DNA from: Omphalotus guepiniiformis
Lineage: Eukaryota; Basidiomycota; Agaricomycetes; Agaricales; Omphalotaceae
Assembly (NCBI GenBank): GCA_028554645.1
Contig: JAQOOI010000015.1
Location: 372,001-436,000 of the forward strand
Length of the DNA stretch: 64,000 nucleotides
Reading direction: 5' to 3'
The position numbers were made by a program, and so were the translations under genes. Every line of letters begins with the position of its first letter. The stretch's first letter is position 1. Shown here one piece after another: positions 1 through 10,912 of this stretch. The notes beneath the pieces are model-generated. The model was not told the DNA's origin. It searched no databases and worked only from the letters and a program-made list of their open reading frames with translations.

Positions 1-1584
1 ATCGGATGCCACTCGCGGTTTGGACGAGACAGTCACGATTCCTGGTGAGGCAGATGCAGAGCAGGTCGCACAAGCTCGAAAGGAACTTGGGTTGAGCCCC
101 ACGGCTCCTATATGGAAGTTCGCTGTCTACGATGACACGAAGAAGGATGAGGTGAATTACTGCTATGGTAGCCACCCACGGTTCCGAGGTCGAAGTGCTC
201 TTACTGGCCGTTGCACTCGTTGTATACCGGTCTGGTATCCGGTGAAGAAGCGATGCGTTCTTTTGAAGGATACATGGCGTGTCGTTGGGGAAGATATGGT
301 GAAGGAAGGTGACATCTATGAGAAGCTGCGGACAGCGGAAGTGAACAATATCCCAGAATGTCATCAAGCCGGCGACATTCCTCTTCCTCACCATCACACT
401 GAAACTTGCGACGTCGTTCTTGAAAAAGATCGTAAACCCCTCCGTCAGCATCAACATTATCGACTGCTGCTTGAAGATGTGGGTAAAGACCTCACTCACT
501 TCGACAACACCCGTACGATGGTTCGTGCTATGAAAGATGCCATGCAAGGTGAGTATATGCTGCTTCCTATTTCCTCTGTTTCTGACGAAAACATTCTTAG
601 CGCATCATGAGGCTTATGAAAAAGCCAAGATCTTGCATCGCGACATCAGTACGGGAAATATTTTGATTGGGAAGGATGGGCGTGGATATCTGATTGATTG
701 GGATCTCTCGAAACCGGTGGCAGACCTCGGAAAGGGAGCACGTCAAGTTATACGCACGGTACGTCTTCATCGTTTGTCCCTATGATGGCCCGGCATGAAA
801 TTGTTCACTCTTTCAGGGCACCTGGCAATTCATTGCGGCTCGGCTTCTCTTACGACCTGAGCATGGTCTGGGCCCTGTGTTCCCAGAACTCGAGGATGAC
901 CTTGAAAGCTTCTTTCACGTGTTGTCTTGGATAATACTTCGGTACACCAAGAATGGTGTGTCGAGCGAGGAGTTGGCGACCACAATGGGCACGGTCTACG
1001 ATTATGTTGCCCCAAATGCCAATGCTCCGGGAGGAGTTGAAGGTGGCAGTAGTAAAATAATCCACATCTTGCGCAAGTTCATGGCTGACGCAGCCAAACT
1101 TCCTCCAACTGCGCTCCGAGACTTAGTGTGCGATCTCGAGATCGTGTTCACAGTCCGCTATGAGAAAAAAGCTCCTGCCGAGCAAGAGGTGATTGATGAG
1201 TGGAAGGAGACCTATGATGCTGCCTCCGATAAGAAGCGCAAGATTTTGGAGAGGTTGGATGACAGAGGCATCATTCGCAAGGGAAAGCTCAACTCAGATT
1301 GGATGATAAAGCGCTTCCAGGAGGCCATCGACTCTGACAACTGGCCTGAAGAGGACTGCGTGCACATAAAGAACGAGATGAAATACCCCGACTCAGTGTT
1401 TCCTGCGGTTCCAACGGTTTCCGACAAGCCAGGGAGTAGTTTGAAGCGGAAGACGTTGAGCAGCGACGTACAGAGCAGCGAATTACAGGAGTCCAAGAGC
1501 GAGTTACGGGTATCCCAGAGCGAGTTAGGGGCGTCCCAGAGCGAGGTGCGGGAGTCCAAGAGATCGCGACTCGGATGTGATTGA
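1..1584 (+). CDS. FunK1-type fungal protein kinase, copy A (5' end outside the window)
   Basis: Spliced gene cut by the left window edge. I place exons at <2-548, 601-758 and 817-1584, with introns GTGAG...TTAG and GTACGT...TCAG. The central exon carries the kinase catalytic loop HRDISTGNIL and the metal-binding equivalent DWDLSKP, the FunK1 (PF17667) form of HRD and DFG. The C-terminus ends in a Ser/Glu-rich tail with about four seven-residue units (consensus xSELxxS) before RSRLGCD. It is almost identical to copy B (21,518-24,040) over the first ~200 residues and the last ~80, but differs in a block around 1,045-1,275. FunK1 kinases are abundant in mushrooms; their substrates are mostly unknown. 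The start codon is not in the window. Confidence 0.9.
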
Positions 1585-2014
1585 GCCCAGAGGTGATCCA
1601 AGAGTGGTACCATATAGTATACGTTGTATCTGTAGATTGTACTGTTAGCGCACTGTACTTACTTAGTTCTGTAAAATAGCACGACTACGATACTTATTCT
1701 CAGCTTATTCTCATCTTGAAAATTGCAATTATGCATGAAAAGACTTGTTATTCGACGATTTGTTCCGGTTACGTCCTTGGCAACGTTGTTATTATCTCTT
1801 TGTCCTCCCTAAAATCGCCTTTTATAGCAATTTTCAACTCTGGAGCAGCGTCAGTTGCGACCGAATTGCTCTCGTACTTCCAAATTTCAACTCGTATATA
1901 AATGTCTCGTCGATACTTCACCATGAAACCCATCATTCGATTTCAAGTGACTATTAGCCTCACAGCTTATTCGTTGACTTCACTTCTTGAACAATCTCTG
2001 AATCACCAATAATA

Positions 2015-2617
2015 ATGTCTTCAGCAGCCGAGTCATCTTTCAGCCAGGTTTTCGCAGCTTCTCCGAGCCCTCTCATACCTTCAACAGCTTTTACCCATGA
2101 ATACCGATGCCATTCTACCCAATTGCCTATGAACCCAATGGACGAGTCCTTTGGATACACACTCTCTAGTATGACTTCGACTAGCGAGAGTCGTCTACCT
2201 CTGGACTCGGACGTCGTACCACCACCTTATGCTGAACCTCCAGCGTATGAGCAGCGCCAGAGTGATCCTGTCACGCTTGCCATGTACCTTTTCAAATTCG
2301 GATTCTGTGAGTATTCGTATCTTTCACACTGCTTTTGACTGATTGCTGAGCTTTCGTGTTTTCGTGTAGTATTCCCTCCATTCTGGATCATGGGAGCATT
2401 CATTCTATTATCTCCACTCCACGCACCAGACGCCTCATCATCGTCATTGCCAGATGCTTGGCTACCCGAGAAAACAGAAGCTGAACGTCAGCATATCATC
2501 GCACAGTTGCGCAAGACGGAAGTGAAATGGGCACGGAGATGCCTTGTCGCCCTCATCGTTCTTGTACTCCTCGGAGCAGCAGTGGGTATCGCTGCATGGG
2601 GCGTTCTTCGCTCATGA
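2015..2617 (+). CDS. Small two-helix fungal membrane protein, copy A
   Basis: Two exons, 2015-2306 and 2370-2617, joined across a 63 bp GT-AG intron, give 179 aa. The N-terminal half is Ser/Pro-rich and has a PPPYAEPPAYE stretch, a PPxY-type motif that could recruit WW-domain ubiquitin ligases. Two hydrophobic segments follow. The first (YLFKFGF, then FPPFWIMGAFILL) is created by the splice. The second (CLVALIVLVLLGAAVGIAAW) lies close to the C-terminus after the basic stretch KWARRC. This layout is that of a conserved but functionally uncharacterised group of fungal membrane proteins that I recognise only by pattern. Copy B (20,485-21,096) differs by a few substitutions and a 3-residue net insertion. 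Confidence 0.8.
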
Positions 2618-2773
2618 GATCCGTTGGGTCGCGGAATGTCCTCGCCCCCTCCCTCCTATTCATTAGAACACAATCTGTGTTTCCACGTTCCCTCTCTCCT
2701 CTCATTACTACGTTTCTCGTTCGAAAACATCCTCTGTATCGACTAGCTCTGCTGTATCTTTATTACTTTCGTT

Positions 2774-3157
2774 ATTTTATGTACACCCATCCAAGAAGTG
2801 AACCAACAAGATGATTTTGTCTCTGCTCTCACTTCAATCACAAACTTAAGCAAGTTGTCCCTTCATACCGGGTTCGGTGTCGGTGTGCGTCGGGATGGAA
2901 ACCGTGGCATATATATACCGTGGTAGGCAGAGTTATAGGCATAATCATGTATCGGGGGCACGCATATATCTCACTTGTGTGCAACTGCGGGGGCTAGGAA
3001 CCACTTTCTTGTATTTGTGCAGCCTCCCAGGACCACCCAGGCGAGTCCAACTCACCAGAGCAGTGATAAACGGAAGAAAAGCCAGTGAAAACGTCTACTA
3101 AAGCACAATAAGCGTACATGAGGGGTTCAAGAAATACGGTATAAGCTGTTCAAAAAC
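2774..3157. other. Intergenic, no gene seen
   Basis: Intergenic spacer between the inverted-duplication arm and the convergent DUF6593-like gene. Short open frames here have no recognisable content. Confidence 0.6.
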
Positions 3158-3948
3158 TCATACGACCCTATCCACCAACTCGCGGGCAATCCTACGACGT
3201 CTCTCTACCAAGACATAACTCACTGGACGAGAAGAAAAGGTCAGGCAAAGCATTCAGATACAAACACATAAAACGTACCTAGAAGTCGATCGAGGAAACC
3301 TAGCGCTTCTGGTTTCACGGTCCACGAAGCGTGTCGGGACATGCGCAATATCAAAAAGTACCGTCTGTGAGGATGATACTCCACAATTGGCGTCTTTGTC
3401 TCGTCGTCAGTCCGTATCAGCTACACTCAGTCTCGTAAGTCGCAAGCCAATGAGGATCGATGATAAGTGAACAATTTACCTGAAGTCGTCGGTTGTGCGT
3501 CTTCCACCGATATTCAACCCCGTCGTGCTCGAATGTGCCACCGCTAATATGAAAAAACCGCAAGACATCTCGTTAGGAAACCGAACAAGAAATCATTTAG
3601 AAGATCCACGTACACCCCATCCGGATCCGGTTTGAGAAAATCAATATCCGATATCCACTCCCCAAGCTGAGCACCAGGAGCATCGCTATTCAAGAACCTA
3701 ACTCGAAATCTTCCTGGAATAACCTTCTCAATCTCCGCTACAGGACGCAGTATCTGCGTATCAGGCTCGAGTATGTTGATCTTGGTTGTCTTGGGATGCC
3801 AGTACCTCGTAACGACTTCAAAGTAGAATTGATCATTGTCGCTGGCAACAGTCGTGTTGCGCACGCTGTTGGCGGTGAAAGTCAACTGTTCAGAGCCGTC
3901 GGGATTTTCGCGTTTAGGTCTCTCGTGAACGGCGGCGAATTTAGGCAT
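3158..3948 (-). CDS. DUF6593-like basidiomycete protein
   Basis: A four-exon minus-strand model: 3614-3948, 3480-3543, 3279-3420 and 3158-3222. All junctions are GT-AG and in phase, giving 201 aa. The N-terminal part is FYFEVVTRYWHPKTTKI. The second exon gives GGTFEHDGVEYRWKTHNRRL, the 'F..dG..Y.W' core typical of DUF6593 proteins of Agaricomycetes. The third begins LIRTDDETKTPIVEYHPHRR and continues YFLILRM, and the last ends in an Arg-rich ERRRRIARELVDRVV. The function of the family is unknown. The family call rests on the short core motif, so it is moderate; the gene structure is well supported by clean splicing. Confidence 0.75.
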
Positions 3949-4802
3949 GATGATGATAGGAAGAACAAGGCTAAGATCAGGAGTTGAGAATTTTGGAAAT
4001 GGTCACCCAGAGGCCAGAGGGAGGAAGAGCGTCGATGGAGACAGAGAAAGAAAGGCTGGTAAGATAAGAATGGACTGTCTTTTTAATTTTAGGTGGTTTG
4101 ATAGGTCTAACGAAAGCCGGTGAAGACCGGTGGACGTGTGGGTGGAGGCGTGAGGGGAAACCGTTGTCCGAGGGCACTGCGTGTGAGGTTCCTGAATCGC
4201 AGGGGTGACCGAAGAGAAATGTATGCTTTGAAAGTAATGTCTTCCGTTCATCAGTCATTCGGCGAGGTGAAAAGAAGCACGTAAAGCAGATGCTTCATAT
4301 GACGCTGCGCTTCTGCTGTCTATAGGAGCCGGCGATACTTGATGAACAGCGAGTGGATGGGGGTTTGCCAGCACTTTGTACATTCCTGCCCCTAGTTCCC
4401 AGCGTGCGTGGTTTTCGGTTCAAGAAGAACGTGAACGTGAGCCTGTGCCAGCTCATTGTGTGAGATGCCGATGAGAAGCAACAACGCAACCGTGAAGCTC
4501 AACCCAATGATGGTAAGAATAATTTTGGTGCGGGCGGGAAATATCGGATGAAAAACGTAGCCCTATCATAACCTCACATACACGTCGTGCGACGAATGCA
4601 ACGAATTCAACAACGAATGGCGTCAATGACGAAAACATAGCCATGCGTAAAAATATTATTATAATCTTTGAGACCAATTTTTCCAAATACAGAGCTGAAT
4701 CGAAATCAGCGAGGATACAGCAACACAGAAAGAAGAAATACAATACAATATGACTACCCTCTTTCCCCCATCCTCACCACAGGAAAAAACAGAACGACCT
4801 CA
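3949..4802. other. Intergenic, no gene seen
   Basis: Holds the divergent upstream side of the DUF6593-like gene and the 3' flank of the SDHAF4 gene. Several 60-96 codon open frames overlap one another on both strands, with no domain, intron logic or family resemblance. Confidence 0.55.
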
Positions 4803-5186
4803 TCAAAAATCCGAGACCCGTCCTTTGAAGCTCCAATCACCTCCTGGATCCTCACCCCACCGGCCCACCGGTTCACGTTTTGGGCCGCCTTGTTCTCCAG
4901 TTTTAGGATTCACATCTCCTTCAAACTCAGGTTGAACCGGTTTGAGAGCATCAGGATGTATAGCGAGCTCTGCCTCCTGTTCTTGCGCGCTTGTACTAGA
5001 CGACGACGAAGCGGCTAAAGGAGTTTGCGCTGAGCGCTGAAGGCTTTCGAACTCGATTTGATCTTTTATGGGTAAAGAAGGGGGTGAAGGACGATTCCAA
5101 TTCGTCATTGTGCGTCTCGTAGCAAGCATTGGCTGGCGTCGAAGGACATTAGGAAGATAGACTGATAGCCTTCTCATTGTCATCAT
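4803..5186 (-). CDS. SDHAF4: Succinate dehydrogenase assembly factor 4 (Sdh8), mitochondrial
   Basis: Single-exon gene of 127 aa. The N-terminus (MMTMRRLSVYLPNVLRRQ) is basic and free of acidic residues, as expected of a mitochondrial presequence. The C-terminus, GGPKREPVGRWGED.. then GDWSFKGRVSDF, is the hallmark of the SDHAF4/Sdh8 (DUF1674) family. In yeast and animals this factor binds flavinylated Sdh1 in the matrix and protects it before the complex II dimer forms. Length is typical of the family. The start was chosen because it gives the targeting peptide; an internal Met before TNWNRPS would remove it. Confidence 0.9.
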   Translation of the reverse strand: MMTMRRLSVYLPNVLRRQPMLATRRTMTNWNRPSPPSLPIKDQIEFESLQRSAQTPLAASSSSSTSAQEQEAELAIHPDALKPVQPEFEGDVNPKTGEQGGPKREPVGRWGEDPGGDWSFKGRVSDF

Positions 5187-5383
5187 AGAGGTTGCAGTGC
5201 AGGGTTAGGAGGAACCAACCGGGAACCCCATGAAAGCCTTAGCCACACACAACCAAACAGTCTCTCCTTACCTGAGCGCCTGGATCAGGGACGCAATATT
5301 TCTGACTTGATTTTCGCTGTTGCTTGTCTTTTTCCTTTTCTTTCTACCTGGCTTGGGTATCTAGTCCGAATCTGCAGCAGTAA

Positions 5384-6988
5384 ATGCTTCATTTTCCTTC
5401 AACCTTTCAGAACAATGGTCTTCCGAAACGAATAGATAGCTTAAATGCAACACAGCAGAAACAGCATTCTCCCTCGAATCAGATCTTTCTGAAGATTGAA
5501 GAGGAACTTCATGATGCACGGCGTGTACATATGCATGGCCAAGAAGATGATCTGAGGATGGCTTTGAATATGGTCATCAGCAGGGTCAGTGAAATGGTAT
5601 GTCAGTAGGTTTAGCAAGTCAACAGCAGCTCTGATGTTAGGTCTCTATCAAGTCCACACTTCTGAGCGATGCGTACAAAGCTCAGGCCGAGCTAGAGGTC
5701 CAGCTAAACGTAGCGAAATCGAACCTGCAGCTAGTTATTTCTAATAACGAGATGCTGGAGGAGGCACTCAAGTCAGGAAACGCAAAGGATGTGGGTTGGC
5801 GCAGATGGAGTGCTAGGGAAGGTGAAAATAAGGGCCCTTTACCCTCCGATACTCGACCAGCTAGCGTGGATATACCACCGGCTTTGGATAATAGCGCAAG
5901 TCCTACTGCACCCTCTTCACCGCCTAGTACTACCCCGACCACGTCTGCACCTCCCCAAGACTCTCGATTCTTCAAATTTCGGTTCAACAGCTCGAGTTCG
6001 AGTACAACTTCGCGAGCACCGAGTCGTCCGCAGACCCCTACGAATCCTCAAACTTCACCTAAACTCGCGAGCAATGCTCCGCATCATTTGAATTCGGCTT
6101 CAATGCCTTCGTTACTTGAGCATACGAAGGAGCTTGAAGAGCTCGCTGCTCAACTGGATAAAGAAAAGGCAGCACGGAAGACGATAATGCAGGAGAAGGC
6201 TGCGTTAGAAGCAGAATTGGAATCCTTGTCACAGGCGTTGTTCGAAGAGGTGCGTGTGCTTTTGTCTGATCTTGCTGTGAAAACAAGAATTCCGATTGAT
6301 GTTGTCATTCCAGGCAAATAAAATGGTCGCGACCGAACGTATCAAACGGGCGGAGACGGAAGAAGAGCTGAAGGAAGCTCGACAACAGAAGGAGGCATTA
6401 AGAAGTGCTCTTCGTATTATTGAAGGGGAGGTCGAGGTCCTACGAGGGTCCAGGTCAATGACCGGCAGTCCAACTGGAATCCCACAGAGCATTACATGCT
6501 CACGGTCTCGCTCTTCTTCGCAGGTTGGTATGAAATCACCACCTGCTTCACCTACACCTCCACACACGCGTACGAATTCCGTCTCATCCGCGCCGTCGGA
6601 TACTCACGAACACTATGGCGTGGCGACGTCTTCGTCCTCACGGGTGGGGAGTCAACGAAAGTCCGTGGATAGACCGGAGGCTCTCCCACTTCCTGATTCA
6701 CCGGATTTGTCGTTAGATTCTGAGAAAACACCGATGCCCATTCGGTCCTCTTCTACATCGTCGGTGGTGCAGTCGCCTGCGTCGTCAGCTGTTGCTGCGC
6801 CTTCACCTGGACCCGCACCTTCGTCCACGCCACAATCATCCCTCGTCCCGGCAGCATCTAATGAGTGGTTAGATGCTGAGTCGGCTTCTCCTTGGGCAGA
6901 TGTATCGTCCTCATCTAGTCGACCTAGTTCGCTCGGTAATTCAATAGCCGATACTACTTTGTTCTCAGAAACACAACATCGAATATAG
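5384..6988 (+). CDS. Sec2-type Rab guanine nucleotide exchange factor
   Basis: Three exons (5384-5596, 5641-6249, 6314-6988), all junctions in phase 0, give about 498 aa. The coiled-coil segment spans the exon 2/3 junction: KELEELAAQLDKEKAARKT, then SLSQALFEE joined to ANKMVATERIKRAETEEELK. The FEEANKMV core is the signature of the Sec2/Rabin8 N-terminal domain, which activates Sec4/Rab8 on secretory vesicles. The first exon is a second, amphipathic region; the middle and C-terminal parts are Ser/Pro/Thr-rich and probably disordered. The first exon start is the least certain part, because another exon could lie upstream. Confidence 0.8.
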
Positions 6989-7467
6989 GACTTTGAGGGC
7001 CCATATATGATGTATTGCGCTTTTTGCATTAGACATTTCTCAGATTCACTGTGGTATACATGAGTGTGAGGAAAACAGACTATTCATTCATTCATTCATT
7101 CAACCATTCATTCTTTCCTTGTTTTTCTCATTCATTCTTAAGGGCATTCGGCACCGCTGGGCGATGTTTTTTCTTTTTTCTTTCCTCCTTTTCTCTCGGT
7201 AAACAATACATTCTCTCACAGTTGCTTACATGCGATTCTGGAAACGCGGTCTGTCCTACTAATTTTCCTCACACCGTAACATTACGAGAGTACGCCCAAC
7301 CATATATGCTTTGCTCTCGTGTATCGTTGGTTGAATCATGGCTCGTTGGGCCAGCTGTATAAGTAGCACATACATAGCTTTGACGTATCCTGCTGGATGG
7401 GTCGCATATATCCAACTCATACGTTGACAGTGCTATACAGAAGTTAGTCATGTGATGAATGCTTGCC
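6989..7467. other. Intergenic with a small TTCA microsatellite
   Basis: No gene seen. The stretch 7,082-7,101 is a (TTCA)n microsatellite, followed by degenerate copies to about 7,135 and a T-rich run. Confidence 0.6.
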
Positions 7468-9933
7468 ATGTCCTCGTCAATCCAAGTGGCGGTCCTAACC
7501 GGTGTGCATATATCTGCATTTCTCTCTACAGCAGACGAATCTAACGTTCACAGTTAGCGATACTGCTTCCACAAATGCTTCTGCAGACAAATCAGGTCCT
7601 ACTATTCGTGCTCTCTTCGACTCTCGTAAAGGATACGTCTGTGCGCACTATTCCATAGTTCCAGACGATGTCACAGCTATACAGAGTGCCGTGAAGGAAT
7701 GGACGCGGTCTGGAGATGTAGATTGGATCATTACTACGGGAGGAACTGGTTTTGGAGTACGCGATAGAACACCAGAGGTCAAATTGTTTCTGTTTCAGCT
7801 TGTTCTACTCGGATGGTTCTAGTACTAACTTCTTCACGATATATAGGCGATATCTCCACTTCTCGATCGTGAAGCATCAGGGATAGTTCATCTTCTCTTG
7901 TCGACTTCGTTAAAACATACTCCGCTTGCTGCGCTCTCGCGACCTGTTGCTGGAACGATCGGCGATACGCTCATCGTCACGCTGCCAGGGAGCGTCAAGG
8001 CAGTAAAAGAGAATATGGATGCGTTGTTGTCGAACGGAGTAGCTGAACATGCTATCGAGTTGATCAAAGGTGGATCGGGGGAGCGGACGCATGCTGCACT
8101 CGCAGCGTCGGCATCTTCTCTGAAAACTCATTCTCATAAACATCACCACCATGGTCACCATCTTCCTCATCATCATGACCATCACCACCCTCAACCAAGG
8201 GTGCTTTCTCATGATCCATCGCAAGCAGGTATGTCTTTGTTCCCCGCACTACTTTGCCTACGCTCATTATTCTTTCAGTATCGACTCGCAATCGGGTATC
8301 CCCGTATCCACTAATCTCGTTCGAAAATGCTCTTGATATTATAGGCAACACGATTCAACGACTGCCGACCATCACGTTAAAGGTAAGAGTCAAATAAATT
8401 ACACATTCCAGACTGGGGTAGAACAACATTTAGGTAGATCCAAACCTAAAAGGATACGTTCTCGCAGAAGATGTCTATGCGTTTTCAGACGTTCCACCCA
8501 AACCAACTACCAGCGTCGATGGCTATGCTTTGCGATGTGGGTTTTCTCAAATATCTGTATCGTCGCACTAATCCACTTCTTTAAAGCAACTGACAAACTA
8601 GGAACGTACAAAGTCCTCACCTCCAAAATCCACTCTCTTTCAAGCCCACTCCCAGAAGGATACGTCTATCGTATAAACACCGGTGGCCCGCTCCCCCTCG
8701 GCGCAGATGCGATTATCATGGTAGAAGATACGCGGCTTGTGTCAACGCACCAAGGCGGTTCAGGTGACTTTGAAGAAGGCGAAGAAAACGAAGTAGAGAC
8801 TCTAGCGCAAGTTCCTGCAGGGGAGAATTTAAGAGTACCAGGATCAGATGTGTCAAGAGGCGATTTGGTATTGCAGGAAGGGGAGAGAATACTTAGTTCT
8901 GGTGGTGAGATTGGTACTTTGGCTTTTGTTGGACGTAAGGAGGTGAGTGGGGATTTATGTGTGTGTGATTATATACAAAAGAAGAAACTGAAGGAAAGGG
9001 GTGTAGGTGAAGGTTTATAAGAAACCTGTTGTTGCGATTCTTAGCACTGGAAACGAAGTTATTGATCTTCAAAAGCCGTCGTCGGCCGAGTCGTCTCAAG
9101 GATCTGATTCGTGGGGTATATGGGATACTAACAGACCTTCCCTACACGCAGCACTCGCAGGCATGGGCTACGAAGTTATCGATCTTGGGATTGTCCCGGA
9201 CGAGTAGCGTATTCCCAATCTTATTCATATCTCACTCACTAAATCCGAAATCTCCAAACAGAATAGACGCACACACCAACGCTCTCAAGCAAGGCTTCAC
9301 TCAGGCAGATCTTATCCTCACAACCGGCGGAACGTCCATGGGTCCAACTGATCTCCTCAAACCCGTCATCGAGCGCAAATTAGGGGGTACAGTCCATTTC
9401 GGTAGGGTGACTGTGAAACCTGGTAAACCAACAACGTTCGCTACTGTGACTGTTCCTGGGCCCAACGGGGACGACACGGAGGGACGAAATAAACCGATCT
9501 TTGCGTTACCCGGAAACCCAGCTTCAGCGTTGGTCACGTTCTTTATATTTGTTGTACCTGCGCTAAGGAAGATGGGTGGATGGCCTGATGAGGTTTGTCA
9601 GTTACCTAGGGTGAGGGTGAGGGTACGTTCAAGTCTCTTTCACCGCGCGGGGCATACGCCTTGAGAAATTCAATATTCATTTCATACCAGCTCGAGACTC
9701 CCATGAAGTTGGACACAAGGACGGAATTTCATCGCGTTATCATTCGAGCTGGGAAAGATGGTTTGAGAGCGTTTAGTACGGGTGGTCAGAGGTCGAGTAG
9801 AGTCGCGAGTTTAAGCGGGGCAAATGGGTTGGTGATGCTTCCGCAGCGAAAAGAGAACGAAGGCCCTGCAATGCTTGAGATTGGGGATATAGCTGAAGCA
9901 GTCATGATTGGTGAGATACAAGCAATGGTGTAG
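7468..9933 (+). CDS. cnxE: Gephyrin-like bifunctional molybdenum cofactor synthesis protein (MogA-MoeA)
   Basis: Nine exons fit in frame: 7468-7501, 7554-7777, 7847-8228, 8279-8382, 8434-8536, 8587-8942, 9007-9203, 9262-9622 and 9691-9933, giving about 667 aa. The N-terminal G domain has VLTVSDTAS, the [17 protein letters not shown] active-site loop and [19 protein letters not shown]; it adenylates molybdopterin. The C-terminal E domain has [45 protein letters not shown] and ALPGNPASA; it inserts molybdate. Order G then E is as in gephyrin and fungal CnxE, the reverse of plant Cnx1. The linker (8,122-8,205) is a striking His run with about 18 His in 24 residues. The donor after exon 2 is GTCAAA, a weak site, but the splice restores the conserved DRTPE-AISPLL motif. 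Confidence 0.93.
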
Positions 9934-10265
9934 AATAAATTGTGTGAGCTGTGTGGATGTACGATAGGTATGGGTGTGTATGGACAGTGACAACAAGTAT
10001 GACATGTGGCAGTCTGAGTCACAGCAAATTCAGATAAATGCTCGCAGTCTGAATACACAGCATTACCTTGAAATACACTCTTAGGATAATTTCAGTACAT
10101 TATTCATGAATTCAATCTTGAACATTCATGATGTTAAGAAGTCACAAATCAATGTATAGCATATATATTGTACAGTCTCAACAGGAACTACAACACTGTA
10201 ACAAAAAAAAAGAACATATGTAATGGTTGTACATAGCAAAAAACACACATATTTACTTATTCAGA
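9934..10265. other. Intergenic, AT-rich
   Basis: 3' flank of the molybdenum cofactor gene and of the NACHT-ankyrin pseudogene, which are convergent. No gene seen; an A9 run lies near 10,203. Confidence 0.55.
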
Positions 10266-10443
10266 TTACACATTTGCTCCAGCAGAGCGAAGCATCTCCA
10301 CAATAGCCTCATGTCCAGATTGAGCAGCAGCTTGAAGAGCAGAGCCATTTTTATCAGTCTGAGCATTAACATCTGCTCCAGCAGAGAGAAGCATCTCCAC
10401 AATGGATTTGTGTCCAGAATGAGTAGCAGCTACAAGAGCAGAG

Positions 10444-10618
10444 TGTTGTAACTCTGTCACAGATCTAAGTGGAAATCCCCGTTACTTAGTCTATAACACA
10501 TGCCGTAACCCTATGGACAGATAGCTCAGTGGTAGAGCATGTCTCCGGGTTAGACTATGTCCCGGGTTCAATCCCCGGTCCGTCCCTTTTCCTACTCCGA
10601 GGTCACAGTGGCTTAACA
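10444..10618 (+). repeat. Left 175 bp LTR of the TRIM-like element
   Basis: TGTTGTAAC...GCTTAACA; contains a tRNA-like segment at 10,515-10,586. Confidence 0.88.
10515..10586 (+). tRNA. tRNA-like sequence in left TRIM LTR (degenerate)
   Basis: 72 nt that fold as a cloverleaf: 7 bp acceptor with one A-C mismatch, D stem GCTC/GAGC, T arm CCGGG-TTCAATC-CCCGG. Box A (TAGCTCAGTGGTAGAGC) and box B (GGTTCAATCCC) are good. The anticodon stem TGTCT/AGACT has a terminal T-T, and the 7 nt loop CCGGGTT lacks the universal T at position 33, so a working decoder (formally anticodon GGG) is doubtful. TTTT, a Pol III terminator, follows immediately at 10,587-10,590. Confidence 0.6.
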
Positions 10619-10630
10619 TGGTAGCAGCAA
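10619..10630 (+). other. Primer-binding site-like sequence of the TRIM element
   Basis: TGGTAGCAGC directly after the left LTR end; TGG is the complement of the tRNA 3' CCA. The priming tRNA cannot be named with confidence. Confidence 0.65.
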
Positions 10631-10737
10631 ACATGTGCCAACATAACCGGTATTCAACCCGAGTTGGCGGAGATTCAGGAGCATAAAGCGTGACATTCAT
10701 GGACCAAAGTGGTCACGGGTATCCACTTATGGGGGTG

Positions 10738-10912
10738 TGTTGTAACTCTGTCACAGATCTAAGTGGAAATCCCCGTTACTTAGTCTATAACACATGCCGT
10801 AACCCTATGGACAGATAGCTCAGTGGTAGAGCATGTCTCCGGGTTAGACTATGTCCCGGGTTCAATCCCCGGTCCGTCCCTTTTCCTACTCCGAGGTCAC
10901 AGTGGCTTAACA
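10738..10912 (+). repeat. Right 175 bp LTR of the TRIM-like element
   Basis: Same sequence as the left LTR, followed by the second CAGAG target duplication. The purine tract GGGGGTG lies just before it. Confidence 0.88.
10809..10880 (+). tRNA. tRNA-like sequence in right TRIM LTR (degenerate)
   Basis: Exact copy of the segment at 10,515-10,586, again followed by TTTT. The same anticodon-loop defects apply. Confidence 0.6.

Larger units (their letters stand above)
1..2773 (+). repeat. Arm 1 of a ~2.77 kb inverted duplication
   Basis: This arm matches the reverse complement of 20,329-23,100 base for base over long stretches. It covers most of the FunK1 gene, its 3' flank and the membrane-protein gene. 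Window base 1 pairs with base 23,100, so the true outer end lies off the left edge. The inner end lies in the shared 3' flank near the sequence GTATCTTTAT of the membrane-protein gene. Confidence 0.9.
10444..10912 (+). mobile_element. TRIM-like miniature LTR retroelement with tRNA-like LTRs
   Basis: Two 175 bp direct repeats (10,444-10,618 and 10,738-10,912) start TGTTGTAAC and end GCTTAACA, so they have TG...CA ends. They flank a 119 bp interior. The interior begins exactly at the LTR edge with TGGTAGCAGC, a primer-binding-site-like sequence that would pair with a tRNA 3' CCA end. It ends with the purine-rich GGGGGTG beside the second LTR. The whole unit is flanked by a perfect 5 bp duplication CAGAG (10,439-10,443 and 10,913-10,917). 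It has no coding capacity, so it would depend on another element's enzymes. The LTRs look identical, suggesting recent insertion. Confidence 0.88.

Noticed and set aside
4003..4743. Small genes between 4,003 and 4,743
   Set aside because: Overlapping frames on the minus strand without motifs; more likely the untranslated flanks of neighbouring genes.
10515..10586. Two functional host tRNA genes
   Set aside because: The anticodon loop lacks T33 and the stem is imperfect, both copies are inside the LTRs of a mobile element, so I treat them as element modules.
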